From the NCBI GenBank assembly GCA_964023205.1, contig OZ026836.1:4471501-4535500 (forward strand): 64,000 nucleotides of DNA. Reading direction: 5' to 3'. The position numbers and the translations under genes are program-made. Shown here in pieces: positions 54,545 to 64,000 of the stretch; positions within the stretch are counted from its first letter, which is position 1, and each line of letters begins with the position of its first letter. Source of the stretch: Lutraria lutraria. Taxonomy: Eukaryota; Mollusca; Bivalvia; Venerida; Mactridae. Below the pieces are notes generated by a model. It did not search any database. It worked only from the letters and a program-made list of their open reading frames with translations, and was not told where the DNA came from.

Positions 54545-55945
54545 TCCTTGGTAAAAACAGGGACTCTACGAAAACACTAGATAGATAGCCTGGATTATAT
54601 CTGCCCCCAACTGCTACACAGTACCAATGACTAAACGCCAGAAACCAGATCAATATTCAATATAACCACGAACTCTACGTAAAAATCATAATGTATTGGG
54701 TCCCTGGTAAAGACGACATTGGTTCTATGTATCCTTCTGTTTGGTCTCCGTTCCATCTGGCTCCAGGGCACCAGTCTCTGTAGATATAGTCAAATGGCTA
54801 GTTTAGTTTCGCCCAGCGTTACTGAATTAGAATTCATTTTTGAAAGACCCTGTTTCGTCCCATTAGTGAAATTAGTTTTTGTCTCATCCTTTATATATAC
54901 ATGTACATTTATTTGATGCTATATAAATACGTATACGTAGAACAGAAACAAATGACCAGGGGTGTAACCGGGGCAGTCAATTTCTATTTGCATTCTCACA
55001 TATGGCCAGATTTCGAAGTGTCCTAAATAGAAGGTAAAATAACGCCTATATGCCTGAGTCGATAAGGTTTTGTACATTTTTGTCGATTTCTGCCCAAAAG
55101 ACATAAATAAATTTATGCAAATGTATTAGTTTATAGTCTCCATTCCCGATAAAACATGGACAAGAGGGTCGTTCAACCTCTTTCAATATATTTCTCCATC
55201 TCAATGTTAGGATATTCCATCTAGTGTGACTGTACGTATGTGCTGCACATTTGACAAATATAAATACCTGTTTGAATGAACAACCGACATGTACGTTATC
55301 CACGAAAGCAATCTAGGTAGATAATTTAAGTCTAGTCCTAGCTCTGGAAATGAAAAAAAGGATATAATTATATGGGAGGCTATTTGAGCTTATTTAATGT
55401 TTGGTTCCATTGAATTGTTGTTCTAAACATTCAATGGCGTTTTTAACGAACGGTCTTTGCTCGAAGGGTGACCTTTGTAATAAGTGTTAAGAGTACCCCA
55501 CTTCACATTTGTCGCAACTCGGCCGACTACGATATATCAATTTACTGATTCGATCAAGGTGTACAAGGATAAACAATATTATGCGATGTGTACATGTTAT
55601 CAAATATAACATAATAAGAAGATGATAGATGGGTTCACTTATGAACATAAAGTTTTCAAGGTGTTTACTGAAAGGGAGGTTTTTGTAACAGTTTACTAGA
55701 TCATCAATCTTCAGACTTCACTGTTCACCTCATCAATATCTATCTCTCGTATTTACATATCCTTTATTTGTTTCAACTATAAACATGGAGACAGATAAGA
55801 GCAGTACGAATGACAACTTAATTTATGAAACAACAAAACCATGAACCTTGACAAAATAAAGTCCTGTTGTATGAGTCAAAAAGCTATGTTTCGGGCGTAC
55901 AAACTTACGCAGACGATAATATCCACGTGGTAAAAAGAACCTATT
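54545..55945. other. Gene-free stretch, nothing recognised
   Basis: Short frames only. No splice-consistent exons, RNA genes or repeats identified. Confidence 0.4.
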
Positions 55946-55949
55946 CTAA

Positions 55950-56520
55950 ATCAAAGTACTTAAGAGTACTTAATGGAAACTGAACTTGCACAGACATGCA
56001 GTACAATGGTTTAACAATTACATGACGAATATATAAGAACGTACGTAGTACTTTAAAATAGTCCGCATCAAAATGCATGTGTACTGAGCGAGTGACTGCT
56101 ATAGAAAGCTGAATTACCGTTCAGTTTCCAAAAGGAACGTAGCAAAAAAATCAGAGTACTGAAAGTACTCATGGAAACTGAACTTGCACTTACTGGCACT
56201 ACAACATTGAACGAGAATTAGTTGACAATTGTATGACGGATGTAGAAAAACGTAGTACTTTTGTCAGGACCAGAATTAATGCAAGCCGAGCGAGTGACAG
56301 AGCCACAGAAAGCTGAACGAACCAAAAAGTACCTAATAGAAAATTAAAGTACTGAAAGTTCTCATGGAAACTGAACTTTAGCAGTTTAACAATTGCATGA
56401 CGAATATAGAAGAACGTAGTACTTTGTTGTGCATCAAAATTCATGCGCATCGAGCGACTGGCGGCTATAGAAAGCTGAACAATCGTTCAGTTTCCAATGA
56501 TGTTAATCAAGTCTTCTCGT
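55950..56520 (+). repeat. Tandem array, ~195-bp units (3 units)
   Basis: AGTACT followed by CATGGAAACTGAACTT recurs near 55953, 56154 and 56346. Each unit also has GCATGACGAATATAGAAGAA-like text and AGCGAGTGAC...TAGAAAGCTGAA. Units begin GGAAACTGAAC and end near GTTCAGTTTCC, so each is bounded by inverted ends and may be a tandemly amplified small TIR element. Confidence 0.8.
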
Positions 56521-57420
56521 CTGATTAAGTATTAGTACGTAATATTTCGAATCACAGAAGCGTGACCAATTTTTGTTTCTATTATGCAAAGGCTTAATTA
56601 TCTCCTGATGTACCAATAGGCACAAAACTTGGTCAACAATCTTTGATTCGAATTGTTTTCATTAAAATAAGCGTGTGATAGACAAGCTTTCGAAAAATAT
56701 TGGCGCGAATAATTTTAGTTTTGTATTTTATCTCGTAACGTTGCCTTCAACGCAAAAAAAACTTGTCTGGCAAATGACTAGAGAACGATTTAGCCTATGG
56801 TGGAGAGGTTTGTCGTAACATGTAGAAGACACCAAGCGCTTTTGAGGTCAGAAGGTCAAAGGTCAATGCCACAGTGACCATCAAACATTTTCCGATCAAT
56901 AACATGAATTTACTATCTTGGTGGTGTTACGGGGGAGGGGGCATCTGTGTGTTTACAAACGTATCCTATCAATACACAAACGCGCATCATGAAATTAAAA
57001 CAATATTTACAGAGAATGTGGAACAAAGTGAAGACAAGATAAATAAGGTTAAGACTGCTTATTATGCTAATAGCCATTAATTGGACATTCAACGAAATCT
57101 ATAATACATGTATTAAAACATTTCAACGCCGGAACAGTAAATCTATTCATAAATGGTGACTACTCCAGGGCAATAAAATCGATTAATATTGTCCTCCTCC
57201 AGTGACTCCAGGATTTCACAGTAAACACGAGTGAGAAAAGTGTGTTAAAGCCCCATTAGCTTTTTGCTGTAGAAAAATATATGCAAAAACATTTAATACA
57301 TGTAGTTGATATTATCCCAAGATAATTATCACCGACGAAACAAGCCCTTTTTCGTCTGAAAACACTCATTTCACTGTGATTTTTGCTTTTGTAAACTTGA
57401 AATACATGTATGTAGAGCTC

Positions 57421-57484
57421 GTGACGTCACTTTACTACGTGTGCATAGCATGACTACGGGAAAACGCAGGTGTTCTATAAATAG
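57421..57484 (+). promoter_or_regulatory. Promoter-like CRE plus TATA arrangement
   Basis: GTGACGTCAC (a palindromic cAMP-response element) at 57421-57430 is followed 45 bp later by CTATAAATAG at 57475-57484. A 125-codon open stretch follows (57506-57880) with one hydrophobic segment but no ATG in its first two-thirds. No gene can be assigned. Confidence 0.2.
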
Positions 57485-58001
57485 TATTTATTTCAATGAT
57501 ATTGAAAAATTACGATAGTGGTTTCGGAAACATTTTATCTTGTTATAAAGTATGCACGGGAGGAAAACACACCGGATTCCTCTGTTATAGAACAAACAGA
57601 AACTATTAGGACCAATACATTTATAAGCTTATGGGACTTTAATCACCACAGTAGCCGTACACAAAAACAGGACAATACATCGCAAATAGATTTTTCAATA
57701 TCCCTTGTTTCAGACAATGTTTCCCTTCTGAGCAATGCTTCGTCATACTTGATTTTAATGGGATTTTGTATTGCTGTATCCTATTTCGGGCACATGTTTG
57801 TCATAATTATTCCGATACTATTGAGCGTACAATTAGAACCACAAAAGCAAAAGCAGTGCTTTGAAACAGGAACGATATAACTTACATTCATTTATAGTGA
57901 TTAGCAAGGCAAACATCACAAACAGGAAAGACAATTGTGAGAATGACAGGAACAAAAAGGGCCTGTCGTAAAACCCTAATATACGCAATCATATGACGCA
58001 T

Positions 58002-58071
58002 CAATCTCCTAGCAGAGTTGTCGTTCGTTATCTCTCACATACAGAATGTATGAGCCGGTGTGTAAGAGAGT
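58002..58071. repeat. Uninterrupted copy of the 5.5-kb repeat
   Basis: CAATCTCCTAGCAGAGTTGT through CCGGTGTGTAAGAGAGT matches, in reverse, 5928-5970 and 5521-5548. It lacks the 377-bp element. Confidence 0.8.
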
Positions 58072-58210
58072 GATGACGCATACGTAAATATTCCACCCTT
58101 AAGCTCTTGGGGAAATCAATAAGAACAATTATTGAAATGGACGCGACAGGACAATTATAGAACGACTGTAGATCATGAATAAACTCTCCGCTATGTGACA
58201 TGGATTCACA

Positions 58211-58474
58211 AATCAGGAAAAGTCATTGTACACAGACAAACTTGGATATGTTGGTTGTGACAGCAGAATATATCCAAAAGTAGAACAGAAGGAGAAGGAA
58301 AGAGAGATCGATTGAAATATTGGCTCACGCCCAATATTTATTCAAAGTAAAATAAATTCAGGGTTTTTAGAATGAAATATTATGCAGTGAAAACACTCGA
58401 ACTGCTAAAAATCACAACATTGTACAAGAAAAGACAAACTTAAGATAACACAAGTGATGTCATCGGACATGTTT
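58211..58474 (+). repeat. Direct duplication, copy 1
   Basis: AATCAGGAAAAGTCATTGTA through CACAAGTGATGTCATCG matches 59395-59617, 1184 bp away. This copy carries about 42 extra bases (GTAGAACAGAAGGAGAAGG and following) after TATCCAAA. Confidence 0.9.
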
Positions 58475-58913
58475 CAGAAAATACGGACAACATCATTAAA
58501 CATCAACATTCAAGAATCAATTATTATTTATTGATATATGATTCAATGTTATACCGCGTTTAAGAGAAAACGCAAACCTGGTTGACTTCATAAACAATTT
58601 CTCAAGCCGAGACTTGAACACTTTGACATTTCATGTAATATAGGAATATAGGTTTAGATATTAGGAGCATACATACTAAGTATATTGCATTTTAGAACAT
58701 TCTAAGTTATGATAATGTTTTGTTTAACACGATGTGTTGTACTTCAATACCACGTGCGGAGTCGAACAAACAAGTTTCATAAATATCTGGGTCTTTGCGG
58801 TTTGTGGCATTTTCTTGTGCCCAGATAATAAAAATTTTATATTTAACTTGTATTATGTTAGGATACTGTTTAACTAATTATGTTCTTGCTTGTATATTTA
58901 TTACATCATAACT

Positions 58914-58968
58914 TCGCGAGAATACTCAAAATGAGGGATGCGATTACTGAAGAAGATGATGATGATGA
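58914..58968 (+). other. Segment shared with 45.75 kb
   Basis: Matches the 53-bp insertion at 45748-45800 in reverse. It lies in a 70-codon frame (58880-59092) that contains MRDAITEEDDDDELYVFLL. An acidic N-terminus of a transposase-like protein is possible but not demonstrated. Confidence 0.5.
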
Positions 58969-59394
58969 ACTATATGTTTTTTTACTGGCTTTATTAAAAG
59001 CCCATTTACAACACATCCATTGTTTTGTTACAAGCTACGCAAACTTTAAAGTCGCCATTCGGACCCTGAAGGTCATAAATAAAACCATGTAGATTTTATA
59101 AAGTTATGGATTATTTCTATCTCTGTTGTTAAAGCTCATCTTCAAAATGCCGTGCAATCGTAACAACCGATCTCTATGAAAGTAGACGAACCTATCACAG
59201 GAAAATCTACTCTATAGTAAACAAACACGCAGAATAAACTCATCTTGATAAAACGGCGGTATTCTCATCACAAACACGAGAATACAGCTCCTGAAGATTA
59301 TATTATCACAAAGTTGCAGATCAAAATAAACGTATGCTTATTCTCTGATAGTAATGCAAGTATCTTTAGGCTTCCTTAGAATGTTGTTGAAAAT

Positions 59395-59617
59395 AATCAG
59401 GAAAAGTCATTGTACACAGACAAACTTGGATATGTTGGTTGTGACAGCAGAATATATCCAAACATTGGCTCACGCCCAATATTTATTCAAAGTAAAATAA
59501 ATTCAGGGTTTTTAGAATGAAATATTATGCAGTAATTTTAAACACTCGAACTGCTAAAAATCACTACATTGTATAAGAAAAGACAAACTTAAGACAACAC
59601 AAGTGATGTCATCGATT
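59395..59617 (+). repeat. Direct duplication, copy 2
   Basis: Matches 58211-58474, with a 42-base deletion relative to it and few substitutions. Confidence 0.9.
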
Positions 59618-59661
59618 ATGATGGAAATTCAAGTGAAATTGCCGTAACAAAATATGCCATG

Positions 59662-59836
59662 TGTGTGAAGATGGCAAAGCAATCGATAATCAATATTCAA
59701 TGTCTAGCTAGACATTCAGAAATTTCATTACTATGGTGGCGATACATGTACTCTGTTTTTCGAATGTCGAGATGAATGTCGATTGTCTAGCTAGACATAG
59801 AATGACGATCGTCGATTGCTTTGCCAACTTCACACA
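59662..59836. mobile_element. 175-bp MITE, ~25-bp TIRs
   Basis: TGTGTGAAGATGGCAAAGCA at the left pairs with TTGCTTTGCCAACTTCACAC then A at the right. An internal pair of TGTCTAGCTAGACAT palindromes lies inside. No clear target duplication. Confidence 0.8.
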
Positions 59837-59839
59837 TTT

Positions 59840-62330
59840 ATATGAATAAAGTCTTGCGCTTGCTCATTGCGGTCTACTTCATGTTGTGGTTTAAATATAA
59901 ATTTCTTTGTAAGTGACAATCATGAAGAAAGTTACAGAAAAAATAAAAGTAACACAAATATTAATCTCATAGCAAACATAATGCATGTTATATATGAAAC
60001 AGAATAGATTACTCTGGCCTTTTTTCACGGTAGGGTTTTAGAGCAAAAGCGGAATTCGTGATAAAGCAATTATATCGATAAAACCCGAAGTTTCCGAATG
60101 TGTAGCTAGATGATTATTCATGGTCGAGAGCTGTTGAGATTTTCTTGAGGCAAATAACGCAATATACTCGCGCACTGCTGTTTATAAGAGGAAAGTTGAA
60201 GTGTGTACGTGCGGAAATTAATATATCTGGATTTTCTCTTAATCAGGTGAAAGAATTATTGTATTTTATGTTTTTGTATAAAGTTTCACATTTGTTGTTG
60301 TTAAGATTTTAACTTTGTTTTTTTTCATAACCCTGTGGCCATTATTGTGAATGTTATCTAGAAATGTGTTCACTCATTATAGAATAGTAATTTTATCATT
60401 TAATAACGTACATTCTTATAGTATGCATTTATCATACAAATGAGCGAATTTGTGGCTATTTGCCTAAGCAATTTCTTTTTATTAAGTTATATGCAATGTT
60501 ATTTTTCATATTAATTTTGTATGTAATTTTATCATACATATATTACTATAAGCATATCATACAATTCGACTTATATATAAAACAGCGCATATTTACGTAC
60601 TTAGACACAATGTTGTACAATAAAAGATATGAATAATAATAACAACACATAAACCATAGAACAACGTACTGATCAGATCAAACGAACCGTCCGTAACCGA
60701 GCTTCTCCATGCTCCACTTTAAAACAAATAATCCGAAGACAGGAAGAAGTAAGATATTATGAGAAAGGAACAAAGTAAGATACAATAAACAGGTGTTAAT
60801 TGTTATTCAGTTATGCAATAACAACATATTATAATGATACATACATAGTCAGTCCTTATATGTGTGTAAACAAATTGGGATTTCAAAGGTGTTGTAAAAA
60901 GGATGATAATGTTGATCTTAACCAATATTTTCACTGATGTTGGGCGAAGGATGGTGTCCAATGATTGTATCTATTTATGAAAATGACGTGTTGCTTATTT
61001 TGTTCATGAGCAGTTTAATTTCACGCTTCAATTAATTCCTGGTAAAATATTAGTCTAGGTTATGTTCACTTAGGCGTTTCAATTTAGCGTCTAGAAAATT
61101 AATTAGTTAATCTAACGCCTCCTTCTGATAAACTTTGCAGTTTAAACTTACAAAGTCGAACCAGTACCAACAAATAATTTCTCGGTTAGTTTATTTCGTA
61201 ACTACAAGATTTCACGCTATGTAAGGTGCAAGGCTAGCTAGGCCTATAGGTATAAGGCGTAGTAAATTTCAAAATACTCATGTTATGTTACAAAACTTCC
61301 ACGACGCGCATTTTGCAACATATTATTCGTATACATGTATGTACATACATTTGTTTATACTTAGTTATAAGAGCCTCTGGCAAGTGCACTTATCTAAGTT
61401 TATGAACTCTTGTTTCAGCGTTTGTTACATCATTGCAATTGAAGCTCTTCAATTCGACGAGTATATTAACACATGTTATGATTGAAGTATTACCCAAATT
61501 TTGTTTGATGCTGTACTAAGTTGGTGTTGCTTATAACTATACTACATTTCTTGTACCAAATTGTGAATGATCACAGCTAGTAATTCAACCAATTGATTCC
61601 AGATAAGAGAGTTTTGTAGGTCAGAAAGCATAGTTTTTTCTTTACTTATGTTCGAAGACGATTTTACTGACAAAAATACTTCCGAATATGAATCACTTTC
61701 TATACTTTATTGACTGTTGTTCATTTCGAAACCAAGTGAGTCGATATGCAAATTTGGCCCCCAGTCACGGTTGTACCGTATTGATTTTTTCACGTGACCT
61801 TTGACTCGCTGTTGATTCGTCAACACAGTCATGTGTCGTCTCGTACGTATATGACGATACGTCTTGAGTAGCCCTCTCCCTTATAAGTCAGTTCCTGTTC
61901 GATTACAGATTACCATAAGATTAATACAGTTATACATGAGCTGGAAGCTGTTGTTAAATAAATCAGGACGTAAAATCAGATATCATCAGATCTGGTAGTT
62001 ATCATAAATGTTAATAAACTTCTACAAACATTTCATTGATTTTGAAGTACCAAACTCGTCAGGGTGAATTTCCCTCTGTATAAAATCACGAGATCTTAAC
62101 ATTCTAGTGATTTGAACTACATGTAGTATGCTCCTAATTTCAAATATATATATTGTTGTTGTTGCAGTAGCTTGCACACGATCAATAGTATTCACTCTAG
62201 TTAAAACTTTATTCTCAAGGACACCAGCTATTATGATAGTCAATCGCGTGTTTGTAAGTCTATTAGTTATATCATTGATTGGCTTTCATACAAATTCATA
62301 AGCTGTCTTCCATTGGAATGATACGCAATC
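59840..62330. other. Gene-free stretch upstream of the Gly-rich units
   Basis: No coding exon recognised. A promoter-like cluster is present at 61746-61887. Earlier exons of the Gly-rich gene could be hidden here. Confidence 0.4.
61746..61887 (+). promoter_or_regulatory. Promoter-like cluster (octamer, E-box, TATA)
   Basis: ATGCAAAT (octamer) near 61746, CACGTGACC (E-box) near 61790 and CTTATAAG near 61880 lie in the right order to serve the plus-strand Gly-rich exon 0.9 kb downstream. These are short consensus matches only. Confidence 0.2.
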
Positions 62331-62379
62331 ATTATCACTTAGTCATATTTCACTTTATCAGGTACTATAGTAGTTAGGA

Positions 62380-62395
62380 GGGGGGGGGGGGGGGG
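62380..62395. repeat. Poly-G tract (16 G)
   Basis: A run of 16 G near the start of duplication unit 1; unit 2 has only GGGG at the matching place. Confidence 0.85.
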
Positions 62396-62600
62396 TAGGT
62401 AAGATGTATTAGGACATTCTTATAATTTCAAAAAGTTCAGCAGCGTTAAAGCTTAAAAATAAGTTCGATATTTACTTCAATTTTGCTAGAAAACATTATG
62501 GAGTTTAATTGTTTTGACGGTGCAGTCAATTCAACAAAAAGTACATTTATAAATATAGTGTAAACGAATGTGTAGCACAAGGGTGAATATGGTAACACTT

Positions 62601-62622
62601 ATTCTGACGGACACTGTCAGAA
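62601..62622. repeat. Conserved hairpin, unit 1
   Basis: ATTCTGAC and GTCAGAAT flank a 6-base loop. The same hairpin is kept without change at 63716-63737 in unit 2 while its surroundings diverge. Confidence 0.6.
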
Positions 62623-62808
62623 TTATTAAAATTGGCATTTTTACGATTTTTTATTTTGGCTGCAACCATCTTAAGTTAAAATTGGAAACTCTATAGGAGT
62701 AATATTTGTTTTATTTCGTCCATTCTAAACACATTCATGCAGTTAAATCCAAAGTTTGAAATGGTGCTTAAAGTAATGATTCAAATACATGTATAAGTAA
62801 AAGTTTTT

Positions 62809-63027
62809 ATGTGTAAGAAATCACTTGAAGGTCGTCCAGTTGGTAGAGGTGCACCTCGGCGACCAGGAAGTGCTGGTGGTGGGTTTGGTAGTCGAGGCGG
62901 TAGTGATAGTCGTGGAAAGGGCCTCAAGGGTAGTGGTGGTCCACCTGGAATATGTGATGGTCGTAGCGGAGAAAGAGGCGGAGTCAACGGGGAGATGGAA
63001 TGTCAGGCCAACGACGCTGAGGTGTGA
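62809..63027 (+). CDS. Gly/Arg-rich protein, probable last exon (unit 1)
   Basis: The open frame reads MCKKSLEGRPVGRGAPRRPG, then Gly/Ser/Arg-rich text and ends GEMECQANDAEV before TGA. It is much more GC-rich than its surroundings and is followed 37 bp later by AATAAA (63064). Unit 2 lacks the ATG but keeps GTAAG just before the AAATCACTTGAAGG block, so this is better read as a terminal exon starting at about 62818 after an AG acceptor than as a 72-codon gene. Over the shared 78 bases only four differ (two synonymous, V/L and R/Q), against far more in the flanks, which suggests selection on the protein. Function not recognised; earlier exons not found. Confidence 0.45.
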   Translation: MCKKSLEGRPVGRGAPRRPGSAGGGFGSRGGSDSRGKGLKGSGGPPGICDGRSGERGGVNGEMECQANDAEV

Positions 63028-63063
63028 TGTGACGCACAGGCTACCGGCTTGTGATAAGAGCAA

Positions 63064-63069
63064 AATAAA
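63064..63069 (+). terminator. Poly(A) signal of Gly-rich unit 1
   Basis: AATAAA 37 bp after the TGA; supports plus-strand transcription of the exon. Confidence 0.5.
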
Positions 63070-63088
63070 GTTTTAACAAAAAATCTGC

Positions 63089-63207
63089 ATATATATTATA
63101 GAGTAAAGGTACAGAACTCCTGGGCTCAGAAATCACACCTTGATGAACATGATCGGTGTGATTTCTGAGCCCAGGAGTTCTATACCTTTACTCTATAATA
63201 TATATAT
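63089..63207. mobile_element. Fold-back element, ~51-bp near-perfect arms
   Basis: ATATATATTATAGAGTAAAG... through ...AGAAATCACACC pairs with GGTGTGATTTCT... through ...ATAATATATATAT around a 15-base loop. It has one mismatch region (ACAGAAC versus TATAGAAC). It lies directly 3' of the Gly-rich exon. Confidence 0.85.
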
Positions 63208-63715
63208 GGTGAAAAAATTTATTTTGCTGATATTACACGCCAGTAGCTTGTGATGTGACGGTGCTTAGTGTAGAAAGTATGCAATTTTAAGAAATGTGAG
63301 GACATATCATAATTGTCACTTAGTGTCCAGCAAGACTGCATATAATCCATGTCTATCCATGTCTATGTCACTGTGCAATCCTTTCTGTATCTTCACTCCC
63401 GAATTACTTAAGTCATTTGTATCTAATTCGTTACATGTCTTCTCGTCTCTTAGTCATTTTTCTCTTTATCAGGTACTTGCAGTTATAGGGGAAATGGGTA
63501 AATTGTATAAGGACATTTTTATATATTTTAAAAAGTTAAACAGCGTTAGATAAAGATTCAAATTATGTTCGATATTTTCTTCAATTTTGCTAGAAAACAT
63601 AAAGTATTTACTATTTGGACTTGGCGAAGCAATCAATTCAATAAAAAGTATATTTATATATGTAGTGTAAACAAATTCTCACCTGGGTAGCACAAGGGTA
63701 AATTTGACAACAGTT

Positions 63716-63737
63716 ATTCTGACGGACACTGTCAGAA
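63716..63737. repeat. Conserved hairpin, unit 2
   Basis: Same as 62601-62622. Confidence 0.6.
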
Positions 63738-63922
63738 TTCCTTAAATTGGCATTTTTGACTATTTATTTTGGCTGTCATCATCCAAGTTCGAATTAGAAA
63801 CTATGTAGGTGTAATTATGATTCACAAGATGTCGTTTTAATATTTTAATAATTCCAAAGTTTCAAATGGTGTTTAAAGTAATTATTAAAATACATGTACA
63901 AGTAAAAGTTAATACACGTAAG

Positions 63923-64000
63923 AAATCACTTGAAGGTCGTCCACTTGGCAGAGGTGCACCACAGCGACCAGGAAGTGCTGGTGGTGGGTTTGGTAGTCGA
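63923..64000 (+). CDS. Gly/Arg-rich exon (unit 2), runs off the window
   Basis: After GTAAG at 63918-63922 the frame reads KSLEGRPLGRGAPQRPGSAG and continues open to the window end. It parallels 62818 onward in unit 1 and starts without an ATG, which supports a splice acceptor rather than an initiation codon. Partial. Confidence 0.45.

Larger units (their letters stand above)
62330..64000 (+). repeat. ~1.1-kb tandem duplication, second unit cut by window end
   Basis: Unit 1 (from about 62330) and unit 2 (from about 63435) align with a period of 1104-1105 bp. Matching landmarks include TCAATTTTGCTAGAAAACAT, TTCTGACGGACACTGTCAGA and GAAATCACTTGAAGGTCGTC. Non-coding parts differ at many sites whereas the Gly-rich exon is nearly identical. 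Confidence 0.93.

Noticed and set aside
57506..57880. Membrane protein gene after the CRE/TATA pair
   Set aside because: The open stretch has no ATG in its first two-thirds and no recognised domain; an upstream ATG at 57496 gives only 35 codons in another frame.
62821..63063. Thr/Ser-rich minus-strand protein
   Set aside because: Opposite strand of the Gly-rich exon; the poly(A) signal, acceptor and frame conservation all favour the plus strand.

Overview
This is an AT-rich, intron-rich metazoan genomic window with two real multi-exon genes and a dense load of interspersed, tandem and palindromic repeats. The repeat style (short minisatellites, interspersed gene-desert repeats and many non-autonomous DNA elements) and the protein sequences suggest a lophotrochozoan, most likely a bivalve mollusc. 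That assignment is inference; there is no taxon-specific marker. Nothing looks bacterial or viral.

Layout. 1-13.7 kb has no supportable gene. It holds a direct duplication (3.9-4.4 kb), an inserted DNA element (5.55-5.93 kb), a degenerate minisatellite (6.05-7.1 kb), a hairpin (8.2 kb), an AACGTT-rich array (11.15-11.4 kb) and a 130-145 bp tandem array (11.8-12.5 kb) flanked by two tiny palindromic insertions. 13.75-20.2 kb, plus strand, is a four-exon gene for a 16-finger C2H2 zinc-finger protein (1174 aa predicted). 23.75-41.4 kb, minus strand, is a complete 18-coding-exon fidgetin-like 1 gene (FIGNL1, 698 aa predicted), reassembled here exon by exon with GT/AG junctions and consistent phase. 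Its introns carry a 30-bp satellite split by a dead LINE, four copies of one MITE-like family, and two inverted copies of a 29-31 bp minisatellite, one of which begins at a real splice donor.

40.55-45.88 kb is a large inverted duplication that carries a second, head-to-head copy of the first coding exon of FIGNL1, plus tRNA-Ala-like SINE material. 45.88-52.1 kb is a pair of inverted ~243-bp satellite arrays flanking 4.2 kb that holds two TIR elements. 53.1-54.5 kb is a second dead LINE. 54.5-62.3 kb holds further tandem and dispersed repeats and no convincing gene. 62.3-64 kb is a ~1.1 kb tandem duplication, each unit carrying a GC-rich exon for a Gly/Arg-rich protein; the second copy runs off the window.

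The most unusual signal is a set of very short (22-45 bp), nearly perfectly palindromic insertions with CAAGGACTTATA or CAGGGATGCTATA ends. Four have exact 7-bp target-site duplications. They look like transposons reduced to little more than two fused terminal inverted repeats. The two genes show no functional link: FIGNL1 is a RAD51-regulating AAA ATPase, and the zinc-finger protein is a probable DNA-binding regulator of unknown target.
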